The notes below the pieces were generated by a model. That model saw nothing but the letters and a program-made list of their open reading frames with translations. It ran no database searches and had not been told where the DNA came from. Of a stretch of 64,000 nt of DNA, positions 21,770 to 31,376 are shown piece by piece. Numbering within the stretch: position 1 is the first letter of the stretch; the number at the start of each line of letters is the position of its first letter. The position numbers were made by a program, and so were the translations under genes. Origin of the DNA: Bolinopsis microptera. Its lineage: Eukaryota > Ctenophora > Tentaculata > Lobata > Bolinopsidae. The DNA is taken from positions 15,199,337 to 15,263,336 of the forward strand of contig NC_087080.1 of NCBI RefSeq assembly GCF_026151205.1, written 5' to 3'.

Positions 21770-22557
21770 CAGGCTTGTCCGCCGCCGCCGGGTGATTTTG
21801 CCACGCCGAACGCCGCCGATACACCCCGGCGTACATCGGCGTACGGCGTGCATTTTCTGACTTCAAAATAATTTTGTCTTCATTTGAAGATTATCAGTGT
21901 TACTGATAGCGATTAGCGGCTAGGGGCGACACACACATGATACACACCTTTAGCTAACTTAACAATCTTGATTATCAGAAGAACTGAGCAGATACCTACT
22001 CATAAGTTTGACTGAAGAAGAAATTTTACAATTCGAACTTTTAAGATTTTGGGCCGATAGGCAAAAAACTTTCCCAGTACTCTCAAACATAGTAAGAATA
22101 GTGCATTGTATACCTGCCAGTAGTGCGAAAATTGAAAGAACCTGTTCGGCTGCAGGTTTAATTCTTTCTAGTCAGCGATCTAGGATGAATGTTAAAAATT
22201 TCAAATATACACTGTTTTGTTCTAAAAACTATGATTTTGTTTCCAACAAAAAATATTGAGAGATCCATTGATTTCAGCAATAATTTATTGTTTATGTATT
22301 TTACCTTATATAAAATAATTGTATCAATTTGTCTCAACTTTTATTTGATAGCAGATAATACCATAACAATATACCAACATCATTTGTTGAAGTTAAGTCT
22401 AAATTACCCAAATTAAGTACATGATCATATTCATATTTCATAGACCTCAATTTAGTTGGCCTTGATTTCACGGCTCACGCCGGCGTACGCCGCCGCCGCC
22501 GGTGTAATTTTAGTGAAACGCCGCCGCCGATCCATTTAGCCACGGCGGACAAGCCTG
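21770..22557 (+). mobile_element. hAT transposon, internally deleted copy
   Basis: Ends are CAGGCTTGTCCGCCG at the left and its exact reverse complement at the right. A perfect 8-bp duplication ctgtagaa flanks them (21762-21769 and 22558-22565), which is diagnostic for hAT transposition. GC-rich gccgccgcc words lie just inside both ends. Only the transposase C-terminus remains (22008-22256), so the 788-bp copy is a deletion derivative that would need a transposase made elsewhere. Confidence 0.95.
22008..22256 (+). pseudogene. hAT transposase dimerisation domain remnant
   Basis: Encodes about 80 residues of the hAT C-terminal dimerisation domain (hATC). It reads LRFWADRQKTFPVLSNIVRI, then IPASSAKIERTCSAAGLILS and SQRSRM. 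The motif order FW....FP.L....I..IPASSA..ER..S.AG.....R..M is the family hallmark. The catalytic RNase H-like region and BED zinc finger are missing. It lies between the TIRs of its own element and in the element's orientation. The ATG is internal to the original protein, so it is not a true start. Confidence 0.9.
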
Positions 22558-22643
22558 CTGTAGAATTGCAGGTCACTTTAATTGACGATGTCAATTCATC
22601 TCAGCTCGGCGCGGCACAGTAGTGCATATCGCTACATGCAACA

Positions 22644-23019
22644 GGGATGATAATTAATCACTCTACACTTGACTGTCACGTGACTTTTTCAACCCGTTCT
22701 CTAGCTGGTCCTGAACGACTATTCGAAACCCTAACCCTCTTATCTGATCCCAACCCTAACCCTAACCCACTCCTTAACAAAAGCATATGCTGAAACCCTA
22801 ACCCTAACGAGAAATTAGACTAACTTCCTTATACGGTCATATTACGTGATCGAGACAGTTTTTCGCCTATACCTTGTCAGGGGATCATTTTAACCCTATG
22901 TCATGGGGGGTGATTCGGAATCAGCGTCCGAAAATACATCTATTGAGGTTGGTTTCAACTGTCGGGGGCCCTTTTAGAACAATCTCGAAGATCGACTGTA
23001 GAGTGATTTAGTACGCTCG
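22644..23019. mobile_element. TIR element, copy 2 (uninterrupted)
   Basis: Second copy of the 2702-3947 element without the nested insert, showing the same subterminal inverted aatcactctaca motif at both ends. Possible target duplication is imperfect (atgcaaca and ctacaaca). The two copies share all landmarks, including ccctaaccctaac, the tcatggggggtgattcggaa segment and gtcgggggcccttttagaac. Confidence 0.8.
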
Positions 23020-23563
23020 CTACAACAGGTCACTCTATAATATGCAGAGACCACAGTCTAGACGGTATATATTTAACTATGGTCCAGTTATAAGGGTTAT
23101 TTTGATTGTTGATTGGGACTGGCCAAAAAGCGCTAACCAATGTTAACGGAATAAAAATTTAATGCACAATAATTATGTGAGTTGTGAAATTTCTGGAATC
23201 CTACACACCTAATAATATTTATTCATTATCTTTTCTTAATCTTATTATTGTATTTGTAAGAACAGATAATGAAAAAATGATGATATACCTACAATTCTAC
23301 GTGCTTATTGTCACAAAATCTTAATTTCTCTCTTAAATTAAAAGAAAATAATCTGAACATTAAGATTCTAACGAGCCAGTTAGTAAAGAAAGGAAAGGTG
23401 TGCAATGGGAGAGCCAAGCTCGCAAGATTCGTCGAATTATTATATGTTATACTTATAGGTACTCATTTTGTGTCATTTCCTTGTAGCCCAATGCGATTAT
23501 TTAACTTTAACTTTAAATTTATGAAGAATTATGTAATTACAGATAATGTCATTTCCTTGTCAT
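23020..23563. other. No gene recognised
   Basis: AT-rich spacer. The words gtcatttccttgt occur at about 23470 and again at 23548, right at the 5' edge of the LINE, perhaps part of its insertion junction. Confidence 0.4.
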
Positions 23564-24221
23564 GGTAAGCAGTGGACACACTTCTCAGATGGAATACTAA
23601 CTAGGAGCCAGATTGACTATGTCCTGGTACGGAAGAAGTGGAGGAGCTCAATAAAGAACACCGAGCCATGCAACTCTTCCAATTCCCTGGGCTCTGACCA
23701 TCGGGCAGTACTCTCAAATGTAAAGCTCAGTCTTCGAAAGAGCATAAGTCCACCACGGCTCACACGTTACGACTTCAGTCGTCTCAAAACTGATCAAGAG
23801 TTACAGATCAAGTATGGAGTTGAAGTTAGAAATAGGTATAGTGCACTCTTGAGTGAGGAACAACTAGATCTAGGTCCTACTAATGACGTCACCACTAAGT
23901 ATGGAAAGTTTATTAAAGCAGTGAAGTATGCAAATAGAAAGCATCTTCCACATAAACCTAAAAAGCGGTATGACGATCCTGCGAACGACCCAAGAGTAGA
24001 GGAAGCCAGAAACAAGTTGTTTGCTGCCAAAGAGACCTACCATCTGGATCCTTGTGAAGACAACAGACAGACAGTTGCCGAGGAGAAAGACACTCTCTCT
24101 GCATGCTACCGTACTGTGGAGGAAGAGCTACTTGAACAAAAAATAAGAAAAGCTGAAAACGCAGCCGATATATGCAAGAACAAGGAGAGCTGTTAATGAG
24201 GTCAGTGGGAGAAAGAAGAAG
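23564..24221 (+). pseudogene. LINE copy B, 5' part (endonuclease end and linker)
   Basis: This is the left half of a non-LTR retrotransposon split by the LTR element at 24222. The frame reads GKQWTHFSDGILTRSQIDYV, then SLGSDHRAVLSNVKLSLRK. It carries the QIDYVLV and SDHRAV motifs that close the apurinic-type endonuclease (EEP) domain, followed by the charged linker to the RT domain. The N-terminal endonuclease half is missing (5' truncation). A frameshift near 24180 precedes the VNEVSGRKK stretch that leads into the RT-containing half at 30259. Confidence 0.85.
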
Positions 24222-24361
24222 TGTTGTGAATTGTAATATTATGCAATATAATGATTATTAACCATTTCTATCCTTAGCCTAGGATTCAAGTCCAAGTTAT
24301 AACAAGTGTATCAATTCTCTGAAGAACTCACGAATTATAGATAGAATATCAAATCATAACA
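24222..24361 (+). repeat. 5' LTR (140 bp)
   Basis: Starts TGTTGTGAATTG and ends CATAACA; preceded by the target duplication agaag. It is followed at once by ATGGCGACGCGG, where TGGCGACG is the likely tRNA primer-binding start. Confidence 0.95.
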
Positions 24362-25448
24362 ATGGCGACGCGGATGTATGACCAGAAATTGACCACCACA
24401 ATAGGATCCAACATCAGGTTGTGGTTCACCCAATTCGAAGTGTTCGTTAAGCATCAACAAGCAATCGTAGAGCCAGTGATTGAAGTTGTACCGGAGAACC
24501 TGAACGCAGATGTAGAGGCAAGAACCGCCTGGACTACAGAGCGAGACAGGAGAAACGACCGGAATGTACAGCTACAGTGGACCCAGATGTTGATAGTATC
24601 AATGGACGCAGCAATGTTCAAAAAAGCGTATCACTTCGCAAAACCAGAGGATATAACCACAACGGAGTACAAAGTGATAAAACAGAAACTTTGTAATCAT
24701 TACTCACCAAAACCAACTAAATTCGCTCAAAGATACGCCTTCACCCGAATCTTTCAAGTGAAAGGAGAGCGTGTGGCAGAATACGTCGAAAGACTAACCG
24801 AAACTGCCATGGACTGTGAATTTGAGGTTGAGTTGGAATCGAGAATGCTGGACCAATTCATAGCTGGACTGAGTGATGAAAGCGTGAAAGCGAAACTCCT
24901 GAAGAAAACAGATTTAACATTAGCAACAGCGAGAGAGCATGTAGCAACTTTAGAGAAATCTGTGGAAGAAGCTCAATATAATATATATGTCGAAAAATAG
25001 TGTTACTGTCAGAAACAGTGGAACTTCTGGAACTGTGAATAAGGTTTCGGATAGGAAATCAAAGCATTTCAGAAAAGAAAGTAGTTTAAAACCAAGAGGA
25101 GAAATGTACTGTGAAAAGTGTACATCGCGCAGTCATAACACAAGGGACTGTAGAACAGTATGCAGGAAGTGCAAAGAGAAGTACCACATTGCTAGAAACT
25201 GCACGGGTACTAAGAAGAACTATAAGTACAGAAAAGGTGATAAATCTCACCATGTTGAAGAATCTTCCGAGACCGATGAGAATGACGAGAGCGACGTCGA
25301 GATAGCTTTTGTTTGTGTTGAGGAGAAATCAGTAGATATGTTTAGAGTGAGAGAAAGTGAAAACGAATTGATTGAAATTGACAAATTTGATTATTCGAAG
25401 TTATTACCCTCTGATGATTATTCTGAATTTGACACAGTTATTGAGTAT
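24362..25448 (+). CDS. gag: capsid and zinc-knuckle region (frameshifted)
   Basis: Frame 1 (24362-25000) encodes a retrotransposon Gag/capsid-like helical protein. Landmarks are WFTQFEVFVKHQQA, LCNHYSPKPTKFAQRYAF and FIAGLSDESVKAKLL. The second frame (from about 24987) continues with a basic stretch and two CCHC knuckles, CEKCTSRSHNTRDC and CRKCKEKYHIARNC, then an acidic tail. Knuckles of this C-x2-C-x4-H-x4-C form bind genomic RNA during particle assembly. The frame changes at a run of five A's near 24991, one base longer than the frame needs. The ORF then reaches TAT at 25446-25448, where a LINE end is inserted. The same frame resumes at 25862 in the protease region, so Gag and Pol were one ORF. 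Confidence 0.85.
24363..24380 (+). promoter_or_regulatory. Putative primer-binding site overlapping gag start
   Basis: TGGCGACGCGGATG follows the LTR by one base. Primer-binding sites begin TGG to pair with a tRNA 3' CCA. The gag ATG at 24362 overlaps it, so the element has essentially no untranslated leader unless the in-frame ATG at 24374 is used. Primer tRNA identity is not determined. Confidence 0.6.
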
Positions 25449-25853
25449 TATTATTATTATTATTATAAAACAGGATCTTACCGACAAAAATGATTCCTAA
25501 AAATACCTTAATGCGGTAAACTGTACCCTTGAAAAAGATTTTCCCAACATCTTTTGCATGCAGCTATATCTCTAATTTCGTTCAATTCATGCAAGTTGTC
25601 CATTTGCAAATTTCTACTACTTAAATCACTTCTTAAAACCGATAACAAGTTCATTCTAGGTCTCCCCAATCTACCAATGAATAAATTATCTGATTCAATA
25701 GCAAAAGAGAGAGCCGTTTGGGCTGGGGTGTTCTCCATACTCCTGAGAATGTGTCCAAACATCTTCCACCGCTGGTGTTCAATACGCTTGGATAACTTTT
25801 CAACTTTGCACCTTTCATACAATGCTTTGTTGCTTATCATACCTTTAGGCCAT
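25449..25853 (-). mobile_element. 5'-truncated LINE inserted in the LTR element
   Basis: Reverse-oriented LINE end flanked by a perfect 8-bp duplication ttgagtat (25441-25448 and 25854-25861). Its 3' tail is an ATA trinucleotide repeat (plus strand tattattat at 25449-25466). The minus frame 25508-25840 reads HQRWKMFGHILRSMENTPAQ and GRPRMNLLSVLRSDL, then CWENLF, the post-RT C-terminal region of a LINE related to but distinct from LINE B. Removing the 405-bp insert and one target copy leaves the host ORF in frame. Confidence 0.9.
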
Positions 25854-25861
25854 TTGAGTAT

Positions 25862-27913
25862 GATGATTCAAATTTAGATGCTTGTGATGACTCTTCTTCT
25901 ATAGAATTGATTGACAATCAAGAGATTGTTGAATTCAATTGTAACCATACTTCCTCAGAAAAACTGTTAGTGCCAGTGAAACTAAATGGACGAGATTTGA
26001 ACATGGAATTTGACTCCGGATCAAGCGTAAGTATTGTTAGTTGTAATGTGTTGTCTAAGGTAGGATTAGATTTACTTCCTCTTATACCTTCGGCAAAAAG
26101 ACTGAGAGCAGCGAACAATGAGAGACTACCAGTGATGGCGAAAGCACAAGTCGACGTAGAATTCAATGGAAAGATGATTCCAAAACTAGACTTATTCATT
26201 GTGGAAGGAAAATGTCCATCATTAATGGGACAATCTTGGATAACCAGATTTTTAGGAGATGACTGGTTGGAGACAACACTGAAGAGATCAAAGACTGCTA
26301 TTTCTTCTTGTTTTGATTTTTCCCCATGTGTAAGTAAGTCTGTGAATGTTAGTAATGTCCATGTTAGTCCTGTCGAAGTCCAGTCCTGTGTGTCCCTTTT
26401 ACCTCTTAGTCAGAGACCCTCAGAGAGGGGTGAACAAAGACCCTCAGAGAGGGGTGATCAAAGAACCATGGACAGGGGAACAGTCACACAGAAGAAAGAA
26501 GTTCAGAAACCTTTGAGAAGTTTAGACGAGCTGAAAATCAGTCCTATTTTTGAAGAAGGACTGGGGCTCATCAAAGGTGCAATGGCAAAACTAGTGCTGA
26601 AAGAAGATGCTCAACCAAAATCGTTGGGTGTGAGACCTTTGCCGTACGCGAAAAAGGATCAAGTAGGGAAAGAGCTGACAAGAATGTTGAACGAGGGAAC
26701 ACTAACCAAGATAGAGGGAGCAAGTCCTTGGGGAACACCTATAGTCCCCGTGTTCAAAGGAGAAAAGACTCGTTTATGTGGTTCGTATAACCTTACTTTG
26801 AATCCTGCTATGGCAGCACAGCAGTACCCACTGCCGTCCATAGAAGAGTGCCTGAACAAAGTAACGGGAGGACAGCAGTTTACAAAACTAGACGTTAGAG
26901 CTGCATACAATAACATCCCAATCAGGAAAGAAGACAGGATACTGACAACGATTAACACCCATTTAGGACAGTTATTGTGGAATCGTTTACCCTACGGTAT
27001 TTCTCCAGCAGCAGCCATTTTTCAAGAGACCATAGATCAAACATTGGCAGGGATACCAATGTGTTGTTGCAGAGTGGACGACATCCTCGTTTCCGGAAAG
27101 GACAGAGAGGAACACCTGAGAATACTCAACGAAGTTATTGGCCGATTGGAAAACCAAGGATACAGATGCAAGATGGAAAAGTCAGAATTCTTGAAAGACT
27201 CTGTGATTTACCTAGGACATGAGGTAAACAAAGACGGGATCAGACCCGTTAAGTCGAAAGTGGAAGATATGCTAAACATGAGAGCACCACGATCAGTAGA
27301 AGAATTAGTATCATTCTTGTCAGGAGTGAACTACTACAGGAGGTATCTACCAAACATGTCACAGATTGTTGCTCCATTAGATGAACTCAGAAAGAAAGGA
27401 GTAGAATGGAAGTGGACAAAGAGACAACAAGAAGCTTGGAAGAATTTAAAGAAACTACTTAGCTCGGATGTAGTGCTGACTTTGTACGATCCTAAGAAAC
27501 CGCTGAAACTTGACACCGACGCCTCTCCGACCGGATTGGGTGCAGTACTGTCACATACAATGCCTGATGGATCGGAACGTCCAATCGAATATATTTCAAG
27601 GACTTTAACTGCAGCGGAAAAGAACTACGCACAAATCGACCGTGAAGCAGAAGCGATTGTGTGGGCTGTTAAACGTTTCCATTTGTACCTGTATGGAAGG
27701 AAGTTTAAACTGATAACCGACAACCAGCCACTAGTACACATCTTCAGCAAAAACAAGCAACTGTCAGTCATGACCGCAGCAAGATTAACCAGATGGTCAT
27801 TATTTCTCATGGATTACGACTACGATATCTGCTACAGGTCAACCAAAGCCCATGGGAACGCAGACATGTTACCGAGAGTCGAGACTACCAAGACCACACA
27901 CCCCAGAAGATGA
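25862..27913 (+). CDS. pol: protease, reverse transcriptase, RNase H
   Basis: Polyprotein segment of the LTR element. Protease: MEFDSGSSVSIVS near residues 35-47 of the frame starting 25907, with the D-S-G catalytic triplet of retroviral-type aspartic proteases. RT: FTKLDVRAAYNNIPI, LPYGISPAAAIFQETID and the active-site line CCCRVDDILVSG. The usual YxDD is RVDD here, a substitution at the first position that could impair catalysis. Thumb and connection: YLGHEVNKDGIRP and FLSGVNYYRRYLP. RNase H: LDTDASPTGLGAVL, YAQIDREAEAIVW and ITDNQPLV supply the D-E-D acids. The frame breaks near 27895 at a run of four C's, and the integrase segment follows one frame over. Confidence 0.92.
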   Translation, partial: DDSNLDACDDSSSIELIDNQEIVEFNCNHTSSEKLLVPVKLNGRDLNMEFDSGSSVSIVSCNVLSKVGLDLLPLIPSAKRLRAANNERLPVMAKAQVDVEFNGKMIPKLDLFIVEGKCPSLMGQSWITRFLGDDWLETTLKRSKTAISSCFDFSPCVSKSVNVSNVHVSPVEVQSCVSLLPLSQRPSERGEQRPSERGDQRTMDRGTVTQKKEVQKPLRSLDELKISPIFEEGLGLIKGAMAKLVLKEDAQPKSLGVRPLPYAKKDQVGKELTRMLNEGTLTKIEGASPWGTPIVPVFKGEKTRLCGSYNLTLNPAMAAQQYPLPSIEECLNKVTGGQQFTKLDVRAAYNNIPIRKEDRILTTINTHLGQLLWNRLPYGISPAAAIFQETIDQTLAGIPMCCCRVDDILVSGKDREEHLRILNEVIGRLENQGYRCKMEKSEFLKDSVIYLGHEVNKDGIRPVKSKVEDMLNMRAPRSVEELVSFLSGVNYYRRYLPNMSQIVAPLDELRKKGVEWKWTKRQQEAWKNLKKLLSSDVVLTLYDPKKPLKLDTDASPTGLGAVLSHTMPDGSERPIEYISRTLTAAEKNYAQIDREAEAIVWAVKRFHLYLYGRKFKLITDNQPLVHIFSKNKQLSVMTAARLTRWSLFLMDYDYDICYRSTKAHGNADMLPRVETTKTTHPRR

Positions 27914-28689
27914 AAAGGAAACAGAAAACGATTGGGTACAGAGTGTGGATATAGAAAATACAGGATTAACGGCTAAAAACATCGAATCACATACCAGGAA
28001 GGACCCTGTCTTATCGAAAGTTCTACACTACGTGAAGAATGGATGGTCAGATAGAGAAACAAATTTCACAGATGAAATGACCGCTTATTGGAATCGGAAA
28101 AAATGACATTTCAATAGAAAACGGATGTTTGACATGGGGTTGCAGAGTTATCATTCCAGTTAAGTTAAGGACTACGGTATTGGAGATGTTACACGCAACA
28201 CACCTAGGTATCAGCAGGATGAAAACATTAGCACGATCTTACGTATATTGGCCGTTAATAAACTCAGAGATCGAGCAAATAGCTAACACGTGCACAACAT
28301 GTGGGAAACATGGGAAGAGTTTACCAAGTTTGATTGAACACCCATGGACCAGACCATCAATGCCTTGGCAAAGAGTCCACATTGATTACGCTGGACCATT
28401 TCTCAACAGCATGTGGTTATTAGTTTATGACGCTCATTCACGTTGGTAAAGATGAACAATAACACCACATCATCAGCAACGATCAGAGCTTTGAGAACCA
28501 TTTTCAGTAGATTCGGACTACCGTTTGTTATAGTGAGTGACAACGGAACAAACTTTACTTCACAGGAATTCGAAGATTTCTTGCAGAGGAACAACATACA
28601 CCACTTAAAGACAGGAACGTATCACCCAAAAAGTAATGGATGCTGTGAGAGATTTGTAGGAACATTCAAAGACGCGATGAAAAAGATGT
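27896..28689 (+). CDS. pol: integrase (zinc and DDE core), split by frame changes
   Basis: Integrase of the LTR element, which inserts the cDNA into the genome. Linker frame 27896-28106 (NDWVQSVDIENTGLTA). Zinc-binding HHCC motif in 28129-28449: HATHLGISRMKTL, then CTTCGKHGKSLP. Catalytic acids: D in VHIDYAGPF, D in VSDNGTNFTSQEF and E in NGCCERFVG, giving the D,D-35-E triad with typical spacing. Frame shifts occur near 28101 (run of six A's), 28446 (run of G's) and at the insertion site near 28685 (run of A's). Each neighbouring frame continues the domain with no residues lost. Confidence 0.9.
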
Positions 28690-29120
28690 ATTAAACAGGA
28701 TTAAACAGGATTAAACATAAATTTGTCAATGAGAGCCCTAACACTCACGTCTTGACTATACATCAATATAATAGAAATAAATAAATAAATAATGTGCAAG
28801 AGTTTTCTTAAAATAAAAATTTAAAAATCATAAAAATTTAACTTCGTAACATCTTTTGTTGAAAGAGAAACAAGTGCAAATAAAATAATTTAATTCCCAT
28901 GAACAAGTTCCAAAATGATATGATATGTTGATCGTGATATGAAATGAAATGAAGCTCGACTTGACCGTCACGTGTCCGCAGAGGAGTTCCGTTGAGGTGT
29001 AGCGGGGACTTTACAGCTGGACTTCAGCAGATCCTTCTTAGTGACTTCCTTCTTCGGGAAACGCCTGTTGTTTGCTCTCACCAAGAACCTCGCTGTCTCT
29101 CTTATGAGGCTGGAAATTGT
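28690..29120. mobile_element. 431-bp insertion in the integrase gene
   Basis: Flanked by an 8-bp duplication aaagatgt (28682-28689 and 29121-29128). The left end carries a short repeat attaaacagg, which on the minus strand looks like a LINE or SINE 3' tail. The middle contains aaataaataaataa. No recognisable protein remains on either strand. A truncated minus-strand LINE or a SINE is the best guess. Confidence 0.75.
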
Positions 29121-29753
29121 AAAGATGTCGACAAGAATCTAGCAAATTTCTTAGTTAACTACAGAATCACTCCGCACAGCGTTACTGGGATACCACCGTC
29201 TGAAGCACTATTTAAGAAGCTCTATGTAAGAACAAGGTTGAATCACGTATTTCCAGCAGATCGTGAAACGTCTGAAAGATTGAACGTGGATAAAGAACAG
29301 GAAATACTGAATGCCAGCAGAATCAGAAACCGCCAGTTTGAAGACAAGCAGAAAGTATATGTGCAACCACAGAACAAAGACACTTGGAGTCAAGGAGAAA
29401 TTCAACGAAGAATCGGGAACTCTACTATGTACGAAGTTATGTTTGACGGAAGAAACGTGATTAAACACGCAGACCATATCAAGCAAAGATCAGTTCCGGT
29501 AATACAACAAGCAGAGACGTCGGAAAAGGACAATTCTCCAGAGACTGAATGTTTTACTTTACCTAATTCTAGTACGGTTGTGTCGTCAGAACAATTAACT
29601 GAAGTTGATTTACCTAACACACCTCTCAGAACGAACGAACCAGAGTTAACTAACAATAACCCCAGTTCAGGTGAAGCACAAGAAACTAACCAAACTCACA
29701 GGTCAGAGCGATTAGCTCTAAAACCTAAACGATCTTATGAAATATATCGTTAA
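29121..29753 (+). CDS. pol: integrase C-terminus
   Basis: Continues the integrase after the insertion: KDVDKNLANFLVNYRITPHS, then TGIPPSEALFKK, the conserved Y-R-x-TPH...G-x-x-P-x-E segment after the DDE core. A basic region (NRQFEDKQKVYV, QRRIGNSTMYEVMFDG) and a Ser/Thr/Asn-rich tail end at TAA 29751-29753. The apparent ATG at 28992 belongs to the inserted sequence and is not a real start. Confidence 0.85.
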   Translation, partial: KDVDKNLANFLVNYRITPHSVTGIPPSEALFKKLYVRTRLNHVFPADRETSERLNVDKEQEILNASRIRNRQFEDKQKVYVQPQNKDTWSQGEIQRRIGNSTMYEVMFDGRNVIKHADHIKQRSVPVIQQAETSEKDNSPETECFTLPNSSTVVSSEQLTEVDLPNTPLRTNEPELTNNNPSSGEAQETNQTHRSERLALKPKRSYEIYR

Positions 29754-30101
29754 GATCGAAGTTAAGATTTTATACACAATTGTTATTGAGTATTACACGA
29801 ATATTATACGGTGAATTTTTTACACAATATGTACAGTTAACTGAATATTGACAAGGAGTAAGAAATCCGAGAAGGATGTTGTTTTTTTAATAATTTTGTT
29901 TCGTATAATTAAAGCATCGTGCATTTTTAAACCAGAATTGATTGATTATTTCGGGATCAAAAGCTTTGAATGTTCACGTATTTGAATGACAGAAGAGAGA
30001 GGAAGGATTTTATGGAACGCGCAGAACGTTTTAAATTTTATAAAGTAATTTATGTCCAGTACTTTTGTATGCGCGCTGTTTTTATCCTAACACGAGGTAT
30101 T
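29754..30101. other. LTR element 3' untranslated region
   Basis: Non-coding stretch between the integrase stop and the polypurine tract; no envelope or extra ORF is seen. Confidence 0.7.
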
Positions 30102-30118
30102 GAAAGATGAAGGAGGAA
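30102..30118 (+). promoter_or_regulatory. Polypurine tract
   Basis: gaaagatgaaggaggaa directly precedes the 3' LTR, where plus-strand DNA synthesis is primed in Ty3/gypsy elements. One T interrupts the purine run. Confidence 0.8.
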
Positions 30119-30258
30119 TGTTGTGAATTGTAATATTATGCAATATAATGATTATTAACCATTTCTATCCTTAGCCTAGGATTCAAGTCCAAGTTATAAC
30201 AAGTGTATCAATTCTCTGAAGAACTCACGAATTATAGATAGAATATCAAATCATAACA
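30119..30258 (+). repeat. 3' LTR (140 bp)
   Basis: No difference from the 5' LTR was seen over 140 bp, indicating a recent insertion. Followed by the target duplication agaag and then by the resumed LINE B sequence. Confidence 0.95.
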
Positions 30259-31376
30259 AGAAGCCATGTGGTCTTGAAGAAGGCTAGGTAGTAAAGAGGG
30301 TAGATTGAGAGCCTGGAAAGACCACTTTACCAAGCTACTTGGACAACCTCCAGTAGTTCCAAACGAAGAAGTGGACATACCAGTCGTACATCCACCACAA
30401 AACATCAGTGTGGATAAGTTCACCAAGAAGGAAATGGAGGAGGCTACGAAATCGATCAAAGAAGGTAAAGCATTTGGAAAGGATGGAGTTGCCCCTGAAG
30501 TGCTGAAGAGGGTAGATGTTGATGATTTGATCCTCGACTTCTGCAATAAAGCACTGGTTGATGGTGATGTTCCTGACCAATGGAAGCACCTAAACATCGT
30601 GCCTGTTCCAAAGAAAGGGAATTTGACCAAAGTAGATAACTACAAAGGTATTGCACTGACATCTTTAGTGAGTAAGACTCTCAATAAAATGATGCTGAAC
30701 AGGATCAAACCTGCCATGGAGGACATCTTAAGGATCAATCAGAACGGATTTAGAGAGAGTAGGTCAACAACTAGTCATATTCTTGGCCTAAGAAGGGTAT
30801 TCGAGGGAGCTCGGGATAAAGATCTGACCGCGGTAATGCTCTTCATTGATTTCAAGAAGGCATTCGACAGCGTACACCAGATGAAGCTTGCATGGAAGTC
30901 GGATATGCGTATCTCAAGATACGACTGTTCCTGGCTACAGTTGAGTCCATCCTACTGTATGGCTCTGAAACATGGACTGTTAGCCAGACCCTCGCAAAAC
31001 GTATTGATGGATGTTATAGGAGAATGCTGAGGATGGCGCTTAACATAGACTGGAAAGAGCGGCAGACTAACGCCAAGGTATATGGACACCTCAATCTCAT
31101 CAGAGCATCTGATAAGATAGCTGAACAGAGGATGAGACTGACAGGTCATCTAGCCAGACATGAAGAACTTCTTAGTCATCAACTTCTCTTCTGGGAACCC
31201 CTTCAAGGACATAGTCGAAGGGGAAGACCACACCTCACATATATTGACATCCTTCGGAAGGACACAGGGCTTGATTAACAAACTCATGCTGGATAGACAG
31301 ATTTGGAAAAAAACTATCTCTCATGTTCGGACGTTGAAGCCGCCCTAAGTCGTAAGTCGCTAGTAATTATTATAAT
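30259..31376 (+). pseudogene. LINE copy B, 3' part (RT with internal deletion)
   Basis: Right half of the LINE split by the LTR element. Frame 30305-31030 begins AWKDHFTKLLGQPP. It has RT block 1 (GKAFGKDGVAPEVLK), NIVPVPKKGN, NYKGIALTSLVSKTL, RINQNGFRESRSTT and motif A (FIDFKKAFDSVH). It then jumps directly near 30880 to the post-RT region (LKIRLFLATVESILLYGSET), so the catalytic DD motif and thumb are deleted. From 30892 a different frame continues RMLRMALNIDW to LRKDTGLD, matching copy A at 5311. A 14-bp loss near 31275 relative to copy A shifts the frame. The copy is dead. Confidence 0.88.

Larger units (their letters stand above)
24222..30258 (+). mobile_element. Ty3/gypsy LTR retrotransposon inserted in LINE B
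   Basis: It has 140-bp LTRs (24222-24361 and 30119-30258) that appear identical, begin TGTTGTG and end ATAACA. A perfect 5-bp target duplication agaag lies at 24217-24221 and 30259-30263. Coding order is gag (retrotransposon Gag, two zinc knuckles), protease, RT, RNase H, integrase, which is the Ty3/gypsy order. The RT/RNase H text resembles the Mag (K02A2.6-like) group, an unverified impression. Two insertions interrupt it (25449-25853 and 28690-29120), and five single-base frame changes split the ORF, each in a homopolymer. No envelope-like gene is present. Confidence 0.95.
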
